This document shows positions 58,701 through 64,000 of a DNA stretch of 64,000 nt, piece after piece. Under the pieces are notes generated by a model. The model had not been told where the DNA came from and ran no database searches. It saw only the letters and a list, made by a program, of their open reading frames with translations. The position numbers and the translations under genes were made by a program. The DNA comes from Haliclystus octoradiatus. Lineage: Eukaryota > Cnidaria > Staurozoa > Stauromedusae > Haliclystidae. The stretch spans positions 17,297,936 through 17,361,935 of the forward strand of contig OU744448.1 of the NCBI GenBank assembly GCA_916610825.1, read 5' to 3'. Within the stretch, counting starts at the first letter, position 1. The number at the start of each line of letters is the position of its first letter.

Positions 58701-61639
58701 TTGTCTAAGCCCCCAAACAAATGATGAATTGTCGGTTTAAGAGTTCTCATGGTCAAAACACAACAACAATTATCTTCGAAGTTTCACCTCAAATATGATG
58801 TTACAGAACGACTAAAACCTTTCATTAACCATTTCAAATGACGAGAAGAAGAAAACAATCATGTGTTCTACCAATGAAGAGATAGTCACGATGTAAACTA
58901 ATCCAGGAGTATTAGAAAACATTTCATTTAATAATGCAATTGTAATCTCGCTAAGCTGCGAGTCGGCCATCATGGCGGGCAATGGAAAAAATTTATGTCA
59001 AAAAAAATTTAGCTAAAAATTTAGAATAATCACACAGCTTGCCCATTGTATTTTTAACAATAAAATGGTGTTTCTTGCGCAATCGTTTTTTGTTCAACCT
59101 TTGTTAGCACGCAGAGCAGTGTGTTGAACGTTATCTCAAAAGAACAATAGATTTAGTCAAAAATGAAATGAAATGAAAATGTTTCCACCATGACAGCATA
59201 GACTCAAGGTCACTTACGTAACCATGAGTCAAAAATCCAAAACTAAAAACTTTTGACTTTAGAGGCTTATATCTCTTTACCTGGATCTTGAATATTGATC
59301 AAATATAGCTCTAAATCTTCAGCTGAACGTTGAAAATTTCATTCCGAAAGCAGATTGTCATTTGGTTTAGCGTTTTTTTATTTAGAGACAAATAAGTAAA
59401 AAGTTTAGTGTTTTTTCCGGTGTAAACCCTCTTGTGGAAAATAAGTGGGTTCCTGTTTGAGGAAAAAGAGTGAGACACAAAATCGTAACTTTGATTGCAT
59501 TTTTGAGGGGGAAATGCTTGCGCAAAGTACAAATACAAGAAGAACATGTACTGATAGAAAATATTTCTCTATCTAAAGAAGCAATCTCCCAATATCCAGG
59601 ATATACACTTTAATGGTGGGTTGAACCAAATTATCTTTCTTTTTCTATTCCTTTTTGCTGCAGTGGTGGTTTGTTGTTTGTAGGTAAAATCGGCGTCATA
59701 GCCGCTAGATCTTAGCGCGCATATGTAAGTGGAATTTGACCTTTCAAAAGCATCGTTGTTGCAGGAAAGGTCAGATATTCTCTGGTTGATTGAGGTTGGT
59801 ATCTGTTTGATGACGTTGGGTGGGTGGTTAGACTCTGCATTAATGTATAGGGGCTCGTTGTTTGGTTTTTTGTATTGTTGGTATGTTCCGTCTTTGAGGT
59901 TAAGCGTTATATCTAAAAAAATTATAATTTTTAGGTTAGTCTGTATAGTGATTTTTAGGCCGTTGGTTTTGAATATTTTTATTATATCTTTTCGTATTCG
60001 TTCTGCTTGAGGGCCAGAAGTATTTTTCAGCAATGCAAGCCCGTCGTCTCTGTACAGACCAATGTTTTCTTTGCTATACTTATTCGTGGTCAAATCGAGT
60101 AGGAAAAGTCTAACAAGTTTGCAGATTTCTGCCCCATCTTAACTCCCCATGGTAACGTCGAATAAGGCCCCCTTGATTTTCTTTGTCCAAGCAGTGTTTT
60201 TGTTAAATAGAAGGGATTTTCAGGCGTGCATAATAATTTGTATATCTTTTTGACTGATTGTAGTGAATTGTTTAGCATAATTAATGGCGTTAAGTAGTAG
60301 TTTCTCTGTTATAGTAGGGTAGAAGTTTTCATTGTCAAATACTGCAAATTACCAAACTACTGTTTACCAAATTTACATTTTGACTGTGAGTCTGCGAGCA
60401 GGCTACAATTTCTCTTACTCTTACAATTTTGTAACAATTAAACTCAGGGATGTTGAAGTTACTTTTAAAAAGTAACTTGTCATAGTTACCGTTGATTAGG
60501 TGAAAACGTAACTAGCTTCTTTCAGAAGTTACTTTAAAAAAAATTAACATTATTATTATTACAAATGTGATGTGGCATTATTGGGCTAACCCGAAATAAA
60601 GCTTGACCAAAAAAAAAGATTACACCAAGCTGAACTGTATTGCTGGGGTATTTCTCAAAATTATACGTCCATTATACAAATATACATTGCTTTTCAATAA
60701 AAGTATGCTACCTTATTTGTATTGTAATTTCAAATTGATGAACATTGCTAACTGTTGACATTGTGCACAGTTTCAAGTAACATATTTGAGTGTATTAGTC
60801 TATGATAAATTTTGTCATTGATGAGGTGGAACTGGGTATAGCTGTAATTAACTAAAAAAGTGGGATAAAGTACTTCTAATTTTCCTTCAAAAAAGAAATC
60901 TTGCAACAGGCTCCGACAAAATGTTTAACCTTCTGCAAACCTCAACCTTTTAGATAAATGTTTGAGAAATTTTACTGACACTTTGAAATTTTATATTTCA
61001 TATTTGTCTAATTATTTCTGCTTTATATCCAGCATTTTTCCTTTTCCTTCTGAATTTTGCTAGCCTTCCGCAAACTAGATTTCCAAGTTTCCGGACTTTC
61101 TCGGACTCTGGCTTGCAACAAACCTTTCCCTTTTAACGGTCTTTATTGTTTTGTTTTTATAAAGCCCAAAATTTATTCTATATTAGTAAATATTACATAA
61201 CAGTTATAAAGAAATGAAACAGACTTGGGCATATTGTATCAGAATCAGCCAAGCAGGGTTCTGTGAGAGTGGGGATCTTAGAATTCTAGATCCTGACGAC
61301 GGAGAATGGAGGCCCAAGAGCAACTCCTGAAGATAACTGATACTTTCATTATTTACAAGGGAAAAAACTCAGAAAATCTGATACCGTAGTAATGTTCTAG
61401 GATTCCAGAAGGGATTCCATTTTGCTATGCACAGATCAGAAGGAATATAGTATTCTTATCTTGAAAACTACTAAACATGTCTATGAATGAGAAGGATACA
61501 ATCCAAGCTTGTTTCCCATATCCATGGCAAATCTTGCTCCTTCACGACGATACCTCATCTCTACCGTAAGGTCAACACCATCCTTCCGAGAAGGAGCACG
61601 TAAGTCTGTGTCCTCCTTTGTGTAGTACCAATGCATCAT
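37734..61639 (-). CDS. CCNK: Cyclin K-like transcriptional cyclin, nine exons
   Basis: This is the cyclin partner of a transcriptional kinase (CDK12/13 for cyclin K). Exons in transcript order are 61639-61500, 55580-55499, 50485-50354, 42142-42037, 40997-40940, 40508-40342, 40242-40088, 38781-38745 and 37849-37734. All sites are GT-AG and phases agree throughout. The N-terminal cyclin box shows [27 protein letters not shown] and [16 protein letters not shown]. Then come [20 protein letters not shown] and the second box ([38 protein letters not shown]). The tail is short and Ser/Asn-rich, without the long Pro-rich C-terminus of vertebrate cyclin K. The ATG at 61639 follows a possible acceptor (61646), so an extra upstream exon is possible. 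Cyclin T-type relatives are the main alternative; KVEETPKKC with the IKFDLQ block favours K. Confidence 0.9.
38940..39215. repeat. Dispersed MITE-like repeats in a CCNK intron
   Basis: Sequence at 38940-39070 (GCCTTCTGAAATCCTAGAGG ... CCTTCCGGAACCTAGGATTC) reappears in inverse form at 50805-50960. It is followed by a TTCATGAA-rich stretch of the MITE family seen at 28578. Confidence 0.45.
42535..42857 (+). repeat. Ngaro split direct repeat A1
   Basis: It runs from AATGTGGTTAAATCAAAG to GCGAATTC and differs from A2 by five substitutions with no gaps. It forms the left end and probably part of the promoter/5' UTR. Confidence 0.9.
43065..44180 (+). CDS. Ngaro gag-like protein
   Basis: A 371-residue protein encoded just downstream of repeat A1. 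The N-terminal third is Ser/Thr/Pro-rich. A middle block ([18 protein letters not shown], then GKFMDIGEL) is the part conserved in the two decayed Ngaro copies of this window. The region [19 protein letters not shown] resembles a capsid-type helix block. The C-terminal Cys/His cluster ([10 protein letters not shown], then [14 protein letters not shown]) is a zinc-knuckle-like motif typical of DIRS/Ngaro gags. The ATG at 43065 follows an AT-rich leader and no earlier in-frame ATG is present. The frame is intact; I infer that it is functional. Confidence 0.85.
   Translation: MPAQRKTRNSRDAASALQSPSTVVVPECGTSLLSAQDRQSIVKEVAQEVVQSLQSILAPHASSTATEVQQPEGMSECQSVPNFVDIFTMPVSATDAASAVSSSLSSNPPPLSMPSTNLSSHIQTQTAVAPQSTPVLHQPFILGPSCSPVPAKLVTQIVTGKFMDIGELLPSELTESEPEPQVMLNGMLVLTTTRKRSWHATNDILSWVEAFGIYMMIAITYCPPRWRHLSLYKLLIIRTFRQFSGHCWLHYDRAFREYAAATQLTDWSLLNTQLYSFHTAGSAARSASVGSAPSSWTQQQRNTQPVRDSRICRSWNDGQCAYKEGLCRNVHKCSNCNFNHPFVNCLRKGGPSTNYNNRNANTKTQNNTQRN
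44181..45600 (+). other. Ngaro spacer between gag and pol, possible intron
   Basis: There are 1.4 kb without a coherent frame between gag and the RT frame. A good acceptor (TTTTTTAG at about 45617-45624) immediately precedes the in-frame start of the pol reading [17 protein letters not shown]. The spacer could therefore be removed by splicing. Small minus-strand frames here have no support. Confidence 0.45.
45669..47234 (+). CDS. Ngaro reverse transcriptase/RNase H
   Basis: A 521-residue frame from the first ATG. In-frame sequence continues upstream to about 45625 (VTPLRVGRF), so the true N-terminus is longer and may be spliced on. RT motifs are [38 protein letters not shown] (motif A), [19 protein letters not shown] (motif B) and [10 protein letters not shown] (motif C, YLDD), then LGIELDS. 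RNase H follows with [14 protein letters not shown], the acidic [19 protein letters not shown] and the C-terminal [12 protein letters not shown]. This RT-RH order without protease or integrase fits DIRS/Ngaro. The 3' end overlaps the recombinase frame. Confidence 0.9.
   Translation: MGRFAEQLASHTDRQFVDYVLNGIRQGFRIGFHGNRKLRSASRNKPSAESNPTVINNYLENELHKGRLAGPFTKSPLTDLHVSSFGVLPKKSQPGKWRLIVDLSSPRGFSVNDGINKQEFTLEYITLDKIIGMISTCGIGALMAKFDVEAAYRNVAVHPLDRHMLGMKWQEQFFVDLALPFGLRSAPFIFNTIAEAVEWILRVNHNVSHIAHYLDDFILVGPANSGICNKYLRVAIKECTELGLPLHPHKFMGPTTILTILGIELDSTRQTAKLPNEKLAEIHKVIKCWLGKRWCQRKELESLIGVLHHAAKVVWPGRTFIRRMINLLCCFQAPNHRIRLNQEFKLDLEWWNSFLSSWNGVSFWLYPGMEAVNDVTIQTDASGVVGYGAFYDGRWFNGSWQCSQEPTSIAYKELFPIVLAAHVWGASWQCKHILFQCDNQAVVAIVNHRTSKIADIMRLVRHLLMAAAHFNFTFSCQYLPGHSNCIADALSRFYWQDFRQLAPSAQHLPTLLPPQLLASLI
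47150..48175 (+). CDS. Ngaro tyrosine recombinase
   Basis: A 341-residue protein in a different frame, overlapping the RT/RNase H end by about 85 bp. The N-terminal half has a SAM-like core-binding segment ([19 protein letters not shown] and later [20 protein letters not shown]). The catalytic half keeps FLRAAEL (first Arg), the Lys-containing strand [23 protein letters not shown] (His-x-x-Arg) and [14 protein letters not shown], which offers the nucleophilic Tyr. In tyrosine-recombinase retrotransposons this enzyme integrates a circular cDNA, which explains the absence of an LTR integrase. No disabling change is visible. Confidence 0.9.
   Translation: MAGFQAIGPISATSANTTTTSAASIVDLNALQHQCQQYMVNSLAPSTRRSYASAQRKFIAFSHEIGYPNPCPAKESTLCLFVTNLAKSINHQSIKVYLAAIRSLHIDQGFPDPTNGALQLQKVIRGVQRTQGSTTKQRLPITDQLMLVIHKSLNPNIADHVMFWAACSLAYFGFLRAAELTVPNMSSFNPEIHLQVSDIAMDNLAKPSCMKVFIKASKTDQLRKGCHVYIGCGSQSLCAVTAMSAYLNLRGSQSGPLFLLQSGQPLSRERMSSWLRTIFTNAKVPGNYSTHSFRIGAATVAAKNGVPPHLIKALGRWTSNAYLLYTRTDPSELVKLALALS
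48265..48395 (+). repeat. Ngaro split direct repeat B1
   Basis: It runs from TTTGGTGGTGACAGG to GACATAGATTTTAA and is repeated as B2 exactly 896 bp downstream. It abuts A2 directly. Confidence 0.9.
48395..48717 (+). repeat. Ngaro split direct repeat A2
   Basis: Second copy of A1, offset by 5860 bp. Confidence 0.9.
48735..49040 (+). repeat. Irregular tandem motif TGTGCTATACTGCAC between A2 and B2
   Basis: The box GTGCTATACTGCAC and close variants recur at least seven times at uneven 25-40 bp spacing. It lies inside the Ngaro 3' region. Confidence 0.75.
49161..49291 (+). repeat. Ngaro split direct repeat B2
   Basis: Right end of the Ngaro element. Similarity with B1 stops at GATTTTAA. Confidence 0.9.
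49292..50353. other. CCNK intronic DNA with one MITE-like repeat
   Basis: No gene is visible. Positions 49855-50000 begin CCCCTGTGAAAACAGT and carry TTCATGAAC boxes of the family at 28578. Confidence 0.45.
50974..51300. repeat. Foldback element carrying a hammerhead-like motif
   Basis: The arms at about 50978-51065 and 51210-51296 are reverse complements and share AATGTCTCTAGCCATTTTC and AACAGTTTTTGAATTT. The loop contains the hammerhead-like fold at 51083-51130. It lies in a CCNK intron. Confidence 0.7.
51086..51129 (-). ncRNA. Hammerhead ribozyme relic (C3 changed)
   Basis: On the minus strand stem I pairs UUGC with GCAA. The core reads UUGAUGA where CUGANGA is required. Stem II is CGC-CUCG-GCG, followed by GAAA. 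Stem III is ACU-UCA-AGU and the cleavage context is GUA. Only the first core base deviates. C3 is essential in known hammerheads, so this copy is probably dead. Confidence 0.5.
51591..52645 (+). pseudogene. Ngaro gag relic
   Basis: It starts with an [12 protein letters not shown]-like reading matching the gag start of the 43-kb copy. [25 protein letters not shown] and [12 protein letters not shown] follow, then, in other frames, a [19 protein letters not shown]-like segment and a Cys-rich end ([10 protein letters not shown]). At least three frame changes occur, so it is non-functional. Confidence 0.75.
52860..53790 (+). pseudogene. Ngaro RT/RNase H relic with internal deletion
   Basis: [16 protein letters not shown] (motif A) jumps near 52990 directly to [19 protein letters not shown], so motif B and the YLDD block have been deleted. 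[33 protein letters not shown] and RNase H pieces ([34 protein letters not shown]) follow with stops. Confidence 0.8.
53790..54510 (+). pseudogene. Ngaro tyrosine recombinase relic
   Basis: The N-terminal block is readable ([35 protein letters not shown]), then frames shift through [17 protein letters not shown] and [11 protein letters not shown] to [19 protein letters not shown]. The reading stops before the HxxR and Tyr motifs, so the catalytic end is lost. Confidence 0.75.
55715..55757 (+). ncRNA. Hammerhead ribozyme relic, plus strand
   Basis: Stem I pairs UUGC with GCAA. The core is CUGAUGA, stem II is CGC-UUAG-GCG and is followed by U and GAAA. Stem III is degraded because the U before the cleavage base is A. 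It is a near-complete core with one damaging change. Confidence 0.5.
55921..55965 (-). ncRNA. Hammerhead ribozyme of Penelope-like element 2
   Basis: All parts of a minimal type I hammerhead are present on the minus strand. Stem I is CCGU with AUGG (one G-U pair) and the core is CUGAGGA (CUGANGA consensus). Stem II is GCGC-UACA-GCGC, followed by GAAA. A very short stem III is ACU-UUG-AGU, with cleavage expected after GUA. The short stem III is typical of hammerheads reported in Penelope-like elements. The homologous copy at 62876-62918 preserves the fold. Confidence 0.75.
56220..56640 (-). pseudogene. GIY-YIG endonuclease and Cys motif of Penelope-like element 2
   Basis: Minus-strand pieces read [18 protein letters not shown] (the zinc-binding linker upstream of GIY-YIG in this subgroup), then [37 protein letters not shown] and [13 protein letters not shown] with the catalytic Glu. 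A stop follows near 56190. Frame changes show decay. Confidence 0.7.
57115..57276. repeat. 162-bp hairpin repeat with ~47-bp arms
   Basis: Arm CTCAAGTGCTCAC...GACTTCGTCTAAGCA is mirrored by TGCTTAGACGAAGTC...GTGAGCACTTGAG. It is a small foldback at the inner edge of the left arm of the host element. Confidence 0.85.
57430..58260. repeat. Region rich in palindromic TTATTCGTCCGTACGGACGAATAA boxes (split copies)
   Basis: The motifs GTCCGTACGGAC, TTATTCGTCCGTAC and GGTCCGTA recur at 57435-57605 and again at 58155-58245 in both orientations, flanking about 550 bp of AT-rich DNA. They may be the subterminal repeats of a nested nonautonomous element. Confidence 0.55.
58421..58498 (-). tRNA. tRNA-like sequence (tRNA pseudogene or SINE head)
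   Basis: On the minus strand TGGTCTAGTGGTGGAGCG is a good A box and GGCTCAATCCC a slightly degraded B box, with the right spacing. The loop bases TTAAA could hold an anticodon, but the anticodon stem does not pair well and the acceptor ends are poor. It is more likely a pseudogene or SINE-derived piece than a working tRNA gene. Confidence 0.45.
59610..60358 (-). pseudogene. Reverse transcriptase of Penelope-like element 2
   Basis: Minus-strand motifs are [15 protein letters not shown] (motif A region), [23 protein letters not shown] (motif B region), [13 protein letters not shown] (motif C, YRDD), [15 protein letters not shown] (motif D/E) and [16 protein letters not shown] (thumb). These belong to the YRDD-type Penelope-like RTs. 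In-frame stops lie at about 60240 and 60140. The frame ends at IIWFNPP, where the 2.86-kb element is inserted. Confidence 0.8.
60444..60546. repeat. hAT-like terminus relic
   Basis: It begins CAGGGATGTTGAAGTTACTT with further AAGTAAC/GTTACTT boxes, resembling the end at 18715-18586. Confidence 0.45.
60547..61499. other. CCNK intronic DNA
   Basis: No gene was found. A repeat related to that at 38940 (CTTCCGCAAACTAGATTTCC) lies near 61065-61090. Confidence 0.4.
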
Positions 61640-62046
61640 TGACAGCTAATCAATGCTATAAGATAGAAAAAGTAGAAAGTAGGATACAATGTTTGCTAGG
61701 TATGAGGGAGAGGCATCTATTGGCAAGTGGCAACGTAAAAATAAGTCAGTGAAGTCATTTGACACTTATAGTGGTTATTAATGCTGTAATATAATAAAGG
61801 ATACATTGTATTTATCTTATTCTGTATAAGTGTATAACATGTTTTGTAATAAGGAAATTTCAGACTACAGATTTCACTTAAAATTTATGTTGATTAAAAT
61901 ATTTGAGATAAGTAGGCCTACACTGATCTGATCTATTGATTGAGTTCTTCAAAAACTAAAACGCTTGTTCCTCTTAGTCTGTTTTATCTTTATGTAATAA
62001 TAATGACTGAGCTTATTAAACATTGTGTAACAGTAATTTCATTATA

Positions 62047-62407
62047 CTTAGTAGCGACAAATAAAACACAAAATAGTCTGCAACGGTTTCGATTTATTCT
62101 TAAATCATCGTCAGGCAAGTGAAAGAGAGAGAGAGAACATTATTATTTCATATTTGTGTATTGTATCCGTAATTAGTACCACTTTAGACCATCCCTTTCG
62201 TCATAATGTTTCATGTATTGTTTAGCGTGTTATAGTCGTATATAGAGCCCCAAATTTCAATAGATTATGTAAATTAATTTTTAACTACTCTATAAATACG
62301 ATGTAAAGCCTGTTCTCTCTCTCTCTTTCACTTGCCTGGCGATGATTAAGAATAAATCGAAACCGTTACAGATTATCATCTGTTTTACTTGTCGCTAGGC
62401 TACTAAG
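62047..62407. repeat. 361-bp foldback element
   Basis: The arms start CTTAGTAGCGACAAATAAAAC and end in its inverse. They include GAATAAATCGAAACCGTTAC-type sequence and GAGAGAGAGAAC next to the centre. A small plus-strand open frame at its left edge has no support. The short stretch GCTTGCCTGGCAATGATTTA at 35690 suggests a related copy in the COX16 region. Confidence 0.75.
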
Positions 62408-62849
62408 TACAATGAAGTCGAAATTAAGAACCTCTCAATTAATACAATGTAACAGTAATTGTTAGGTCATTTATAAAGAAGGATTGATGTAACAACCTTG
62501 CCATGTCAGTCATAGCCTCACAACACCAGCTTGATTTCAAGTTCAACATTGAATAATGTCCATAATACTTAGTTAATTAAGTAATGTTAATGAAGACAGA
62601 GTGGGATTTCGATGTAGTATGATATGATATAATATGATATATTTTGTCAATGGAATTTGATGGGCAAATAAAGGGAGACTTGATTAAATTAAAGCCTCCA
62701 TTTACATACAGCCAGTAATGAACACGAAAATATATATATATATATACTGTAATAATAATAATAATGTTGATTTAATAAATAAATAAATTTATTTATTAAG
62801 AGCAAAACATCAATATAGTGCTCAATACCGGTAAGCAGAGCTGTATAGA

Positions 62850-63197
62850 TTTAAAATAAGAAAAGAGACGTTTTCTCCGTTACTCGAAGTTTCGCGCTGT
62901 AGCGCTCCTCAGATGGTTTTATTCATATAAAAAACATTTCTAAATTCACCAAAGATATATACATGATAAAAGTTTACACGCCTATTGATTAAATTGCTGT
63001 TCTATTGTTAATTGCTGCTATGTTAGTTTCCGTAGTAAATTATTATATGCTATTGTTTGTTTCCGTAGTAAATTATTATATGGTATTGTTCTATTTATGT
63101 TTTATCTAATTCCTTGAAATTTTTCAAATAAAATTTGTTTTCATGCCTGCATTTAGAAACCAGCTCAGATCTTCTATTTAATAAGTTCTTGTTTTTA
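62850..63197 (-). mobile_element. Penelope-like element 3' fragment (copy 2)
   Basis: It is homologous to 55895-56210 along its length, with the same orientation and the same hammerhead, and ends just past the endonuclease stop region. Because CCNK exon 61639-61500 lies between the two, this is an independent truncated insertion. Confidence 0.8.
62876..62918 (-). ncRNA. Hammerhead ribozyme, second copy
   Basis: The core is CUGAGGA, stem II is GCGC-UACA-GCGC and is followed by GAAA. Stem III is ACU-UCG-AGU with GUA at the cleavage site. Stem I (CCAU with ACGG) has one mismatch. Relative to the copy at 55921 the stem III loop and stem I bases have changed while the core is kept. Confidence 0.7.
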
Positions 63198-64000
63198 TTT
63201 TATATATATATATATATATATATTGACTGTACATTTACATTTTACATGATTATTATTTTTATCATTATAACTTATATTAATTAATCATTACCAGCTTGTT
63301 TATACAATTTGCAAAAAAAAGATGAAATGTCTGCTTAGGCTACTTGGTGTGACGTAACAATAGATTGCCAAGCAGAACGGATTGCCATGTTGAACTACAC
63401 ACATCTGTGCAGAACAACTAATAACTCGTCTGAGAATAATGCATGTGATGTGAATAATGAATAACCGTGCAGAATAAGCGAATGTTAGTAGAAATATGGG
63501 ACAAACCATAACACAGCGCAATGACGCATTTTTGACCCCTTTGCTGCTTCATAGCGTAGAGTCTGAATGAGACATATAGGGTTGGACAACTACCTGCTAT
63601 GCAACTTTTGTCAATGTTTGTTGCAAAATTGTGGCTATAAATTACATTTCTAAACTCAGCTCATTAAGATCTACATGCATATATATTTTTTAACAGATTC
63701 TAAGAGGGTTAGAGGATGTGTGGGACAGGCTGTCACAAAGTGCGTTATCCTGGGAATCTGGTTCCCGGAAGGCCAGCACAAATTCGGAAGGTTTCCAATC
63801 TGATCATGATTGTTTCTTATTCAAAATTTATTATTTTTTTGGAATTCATATTATTTATGTTTTGAAATTCATGCATACTATCTTCAAAGTAAGTCAAACT
63901 TCAGAAATGTTAAGATCAATTCTTAAACGATTAAGCATTATACTTTAAATTCAATTAAGGAAGTTTTAAAATCTAACAATACAGTTCCCGGAAGATCTAA
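63198..64000. other. Right edge, no assigned gene
   Basis: A TA repeat lies at 63213-63232. An acceptor-like TTTTAACAG at 63686-63694 opens a plus-strand frame (ILRGLEDVWDRLSQSALSWE...) of about 50 residues before it becomes AT-rich. It might be an exon but I cannot identify it. Confidence 0.3.

Larger units (their letters stand above)
56734..59596. mobile_element. 2.86-kb element with ~370-bp inverted repeats inserted in the Penelope-like element
   Basis: The ends GATATTGGGAGATTGCTTC and its inverse begin two long arms (56734-57108 and 59226-59596) that remain similar across their length. The interior (57109-59225) has no long coding frame. It contains a hairpin repeat, a CGTCCGTACGGACG-rich region and a tRNA-like sequence. 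The Penelope-like reading NPP resumes on the other side as [12 protein letters not shown], so the insertion point is within that frame. Confidence 0.7.
55895..60358 (-). mobile_element. Decayed Penelope-like retroelement 2, interrupted
   Basis: On the minus strand it reads RT (60358-59610), then thumb and linker, GIY-YIG (about 56600-56220), and a 3' region with a hammerhead (55964-55924). A 2.86-kb inverted-repeat element (56734-59596) is inserted inside the RT-linker frame. It lies in the CCNK intron between 55580 and 61500, in the same orientation as CCNK. The 5' end is truncated within the RT. Confidence 0.8.

Noticed and set aside
59729-60010. Plus-strand open frame of 93 residues
   Set aside because: It is the antisense shadow of the minus-strand Penelope-like reverse transcriptase.

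Overview
This is an AT-rich animal nuclear window, probably from a marine invertebrate. The evidence is GT-AG introns with phase-consistent exon joins, AATAAA poly(A) signals and a dense mixture of eukaryotic mobile elements. I cannot fix the species. None of the long open frames is an ordinary host gene. The host genes are chains of short exons that ORF calling misses.

Three conserved host genes form the scaffold. A mitochondrial ribosomal protein S5 gene (MRPS5) runs on the minus strand from its 5' region near 28.8 kb (a possible first exon lies at 32.9 kb) down to position 232. It leaves the window at the left edge without its last exon(s). COX16 (cytochrome c oxidase assembly) lies on the plus strand in four exons from 33328 to 37533 and its coding sequence is complete. 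A cyclin K-like gene (CCNK) runs on the minus strand from 61639 to 37734 in nine exons. COX16 and CCNK converge, with poly(A) signals about 60 bp apart. MRPS5 and COX16 are head to head.

Almost everything else is mobile DNA lodged in introns. The 24.6-kb MRPS5 intron (3.5-28.0 kb) holds, from left to right: a decayed CACTA/EnSpm transposase; a decayed gene for a large protein with a FEN/PIN-like nuclease end, split by a Penelope-like element with a visible target duplication; a LINE scrap; a tRNA-derived SINE; a Ngaro gag relic; a Ty1/copia pol relic; a foldback; and an 8.5-kb DNA transposon. That transposon has ~300-bp inverted termini and an intact four-exon gene for a 1648-residue protein. 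The COX16 introns carry a hAT-like MITE and a 405-bp foldback with a perfect 9-bp target duplication. The CCNK introns carry a near-intact Ngaro tyrosine-recombinase retrotransposon with split direct repeats, a second decayed Ngaro element, and a decayed Penelope-like element interrupted by a 2.9-kb inverted-repeat element. Several hammerhead-ribozyme motifs sit in or near Penelope-derived sequence.

The best candidate for something undescribed is the 8.5-kb element at 19177-27700. Its protein has an N-terminal Cys/His region, a long central part with conserved-looking D and H motifs, and a C-terminal block. In that block all seven FEN1/XPG-type catalytic acids can be placed in order, followed by a Cys-rich CXC-like tail. 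A second, decayed gene with the same C-terminal motif order lies at 7.9-12.8 kb, so this architecture occurs twice, in two divergent lineages, within one intron.
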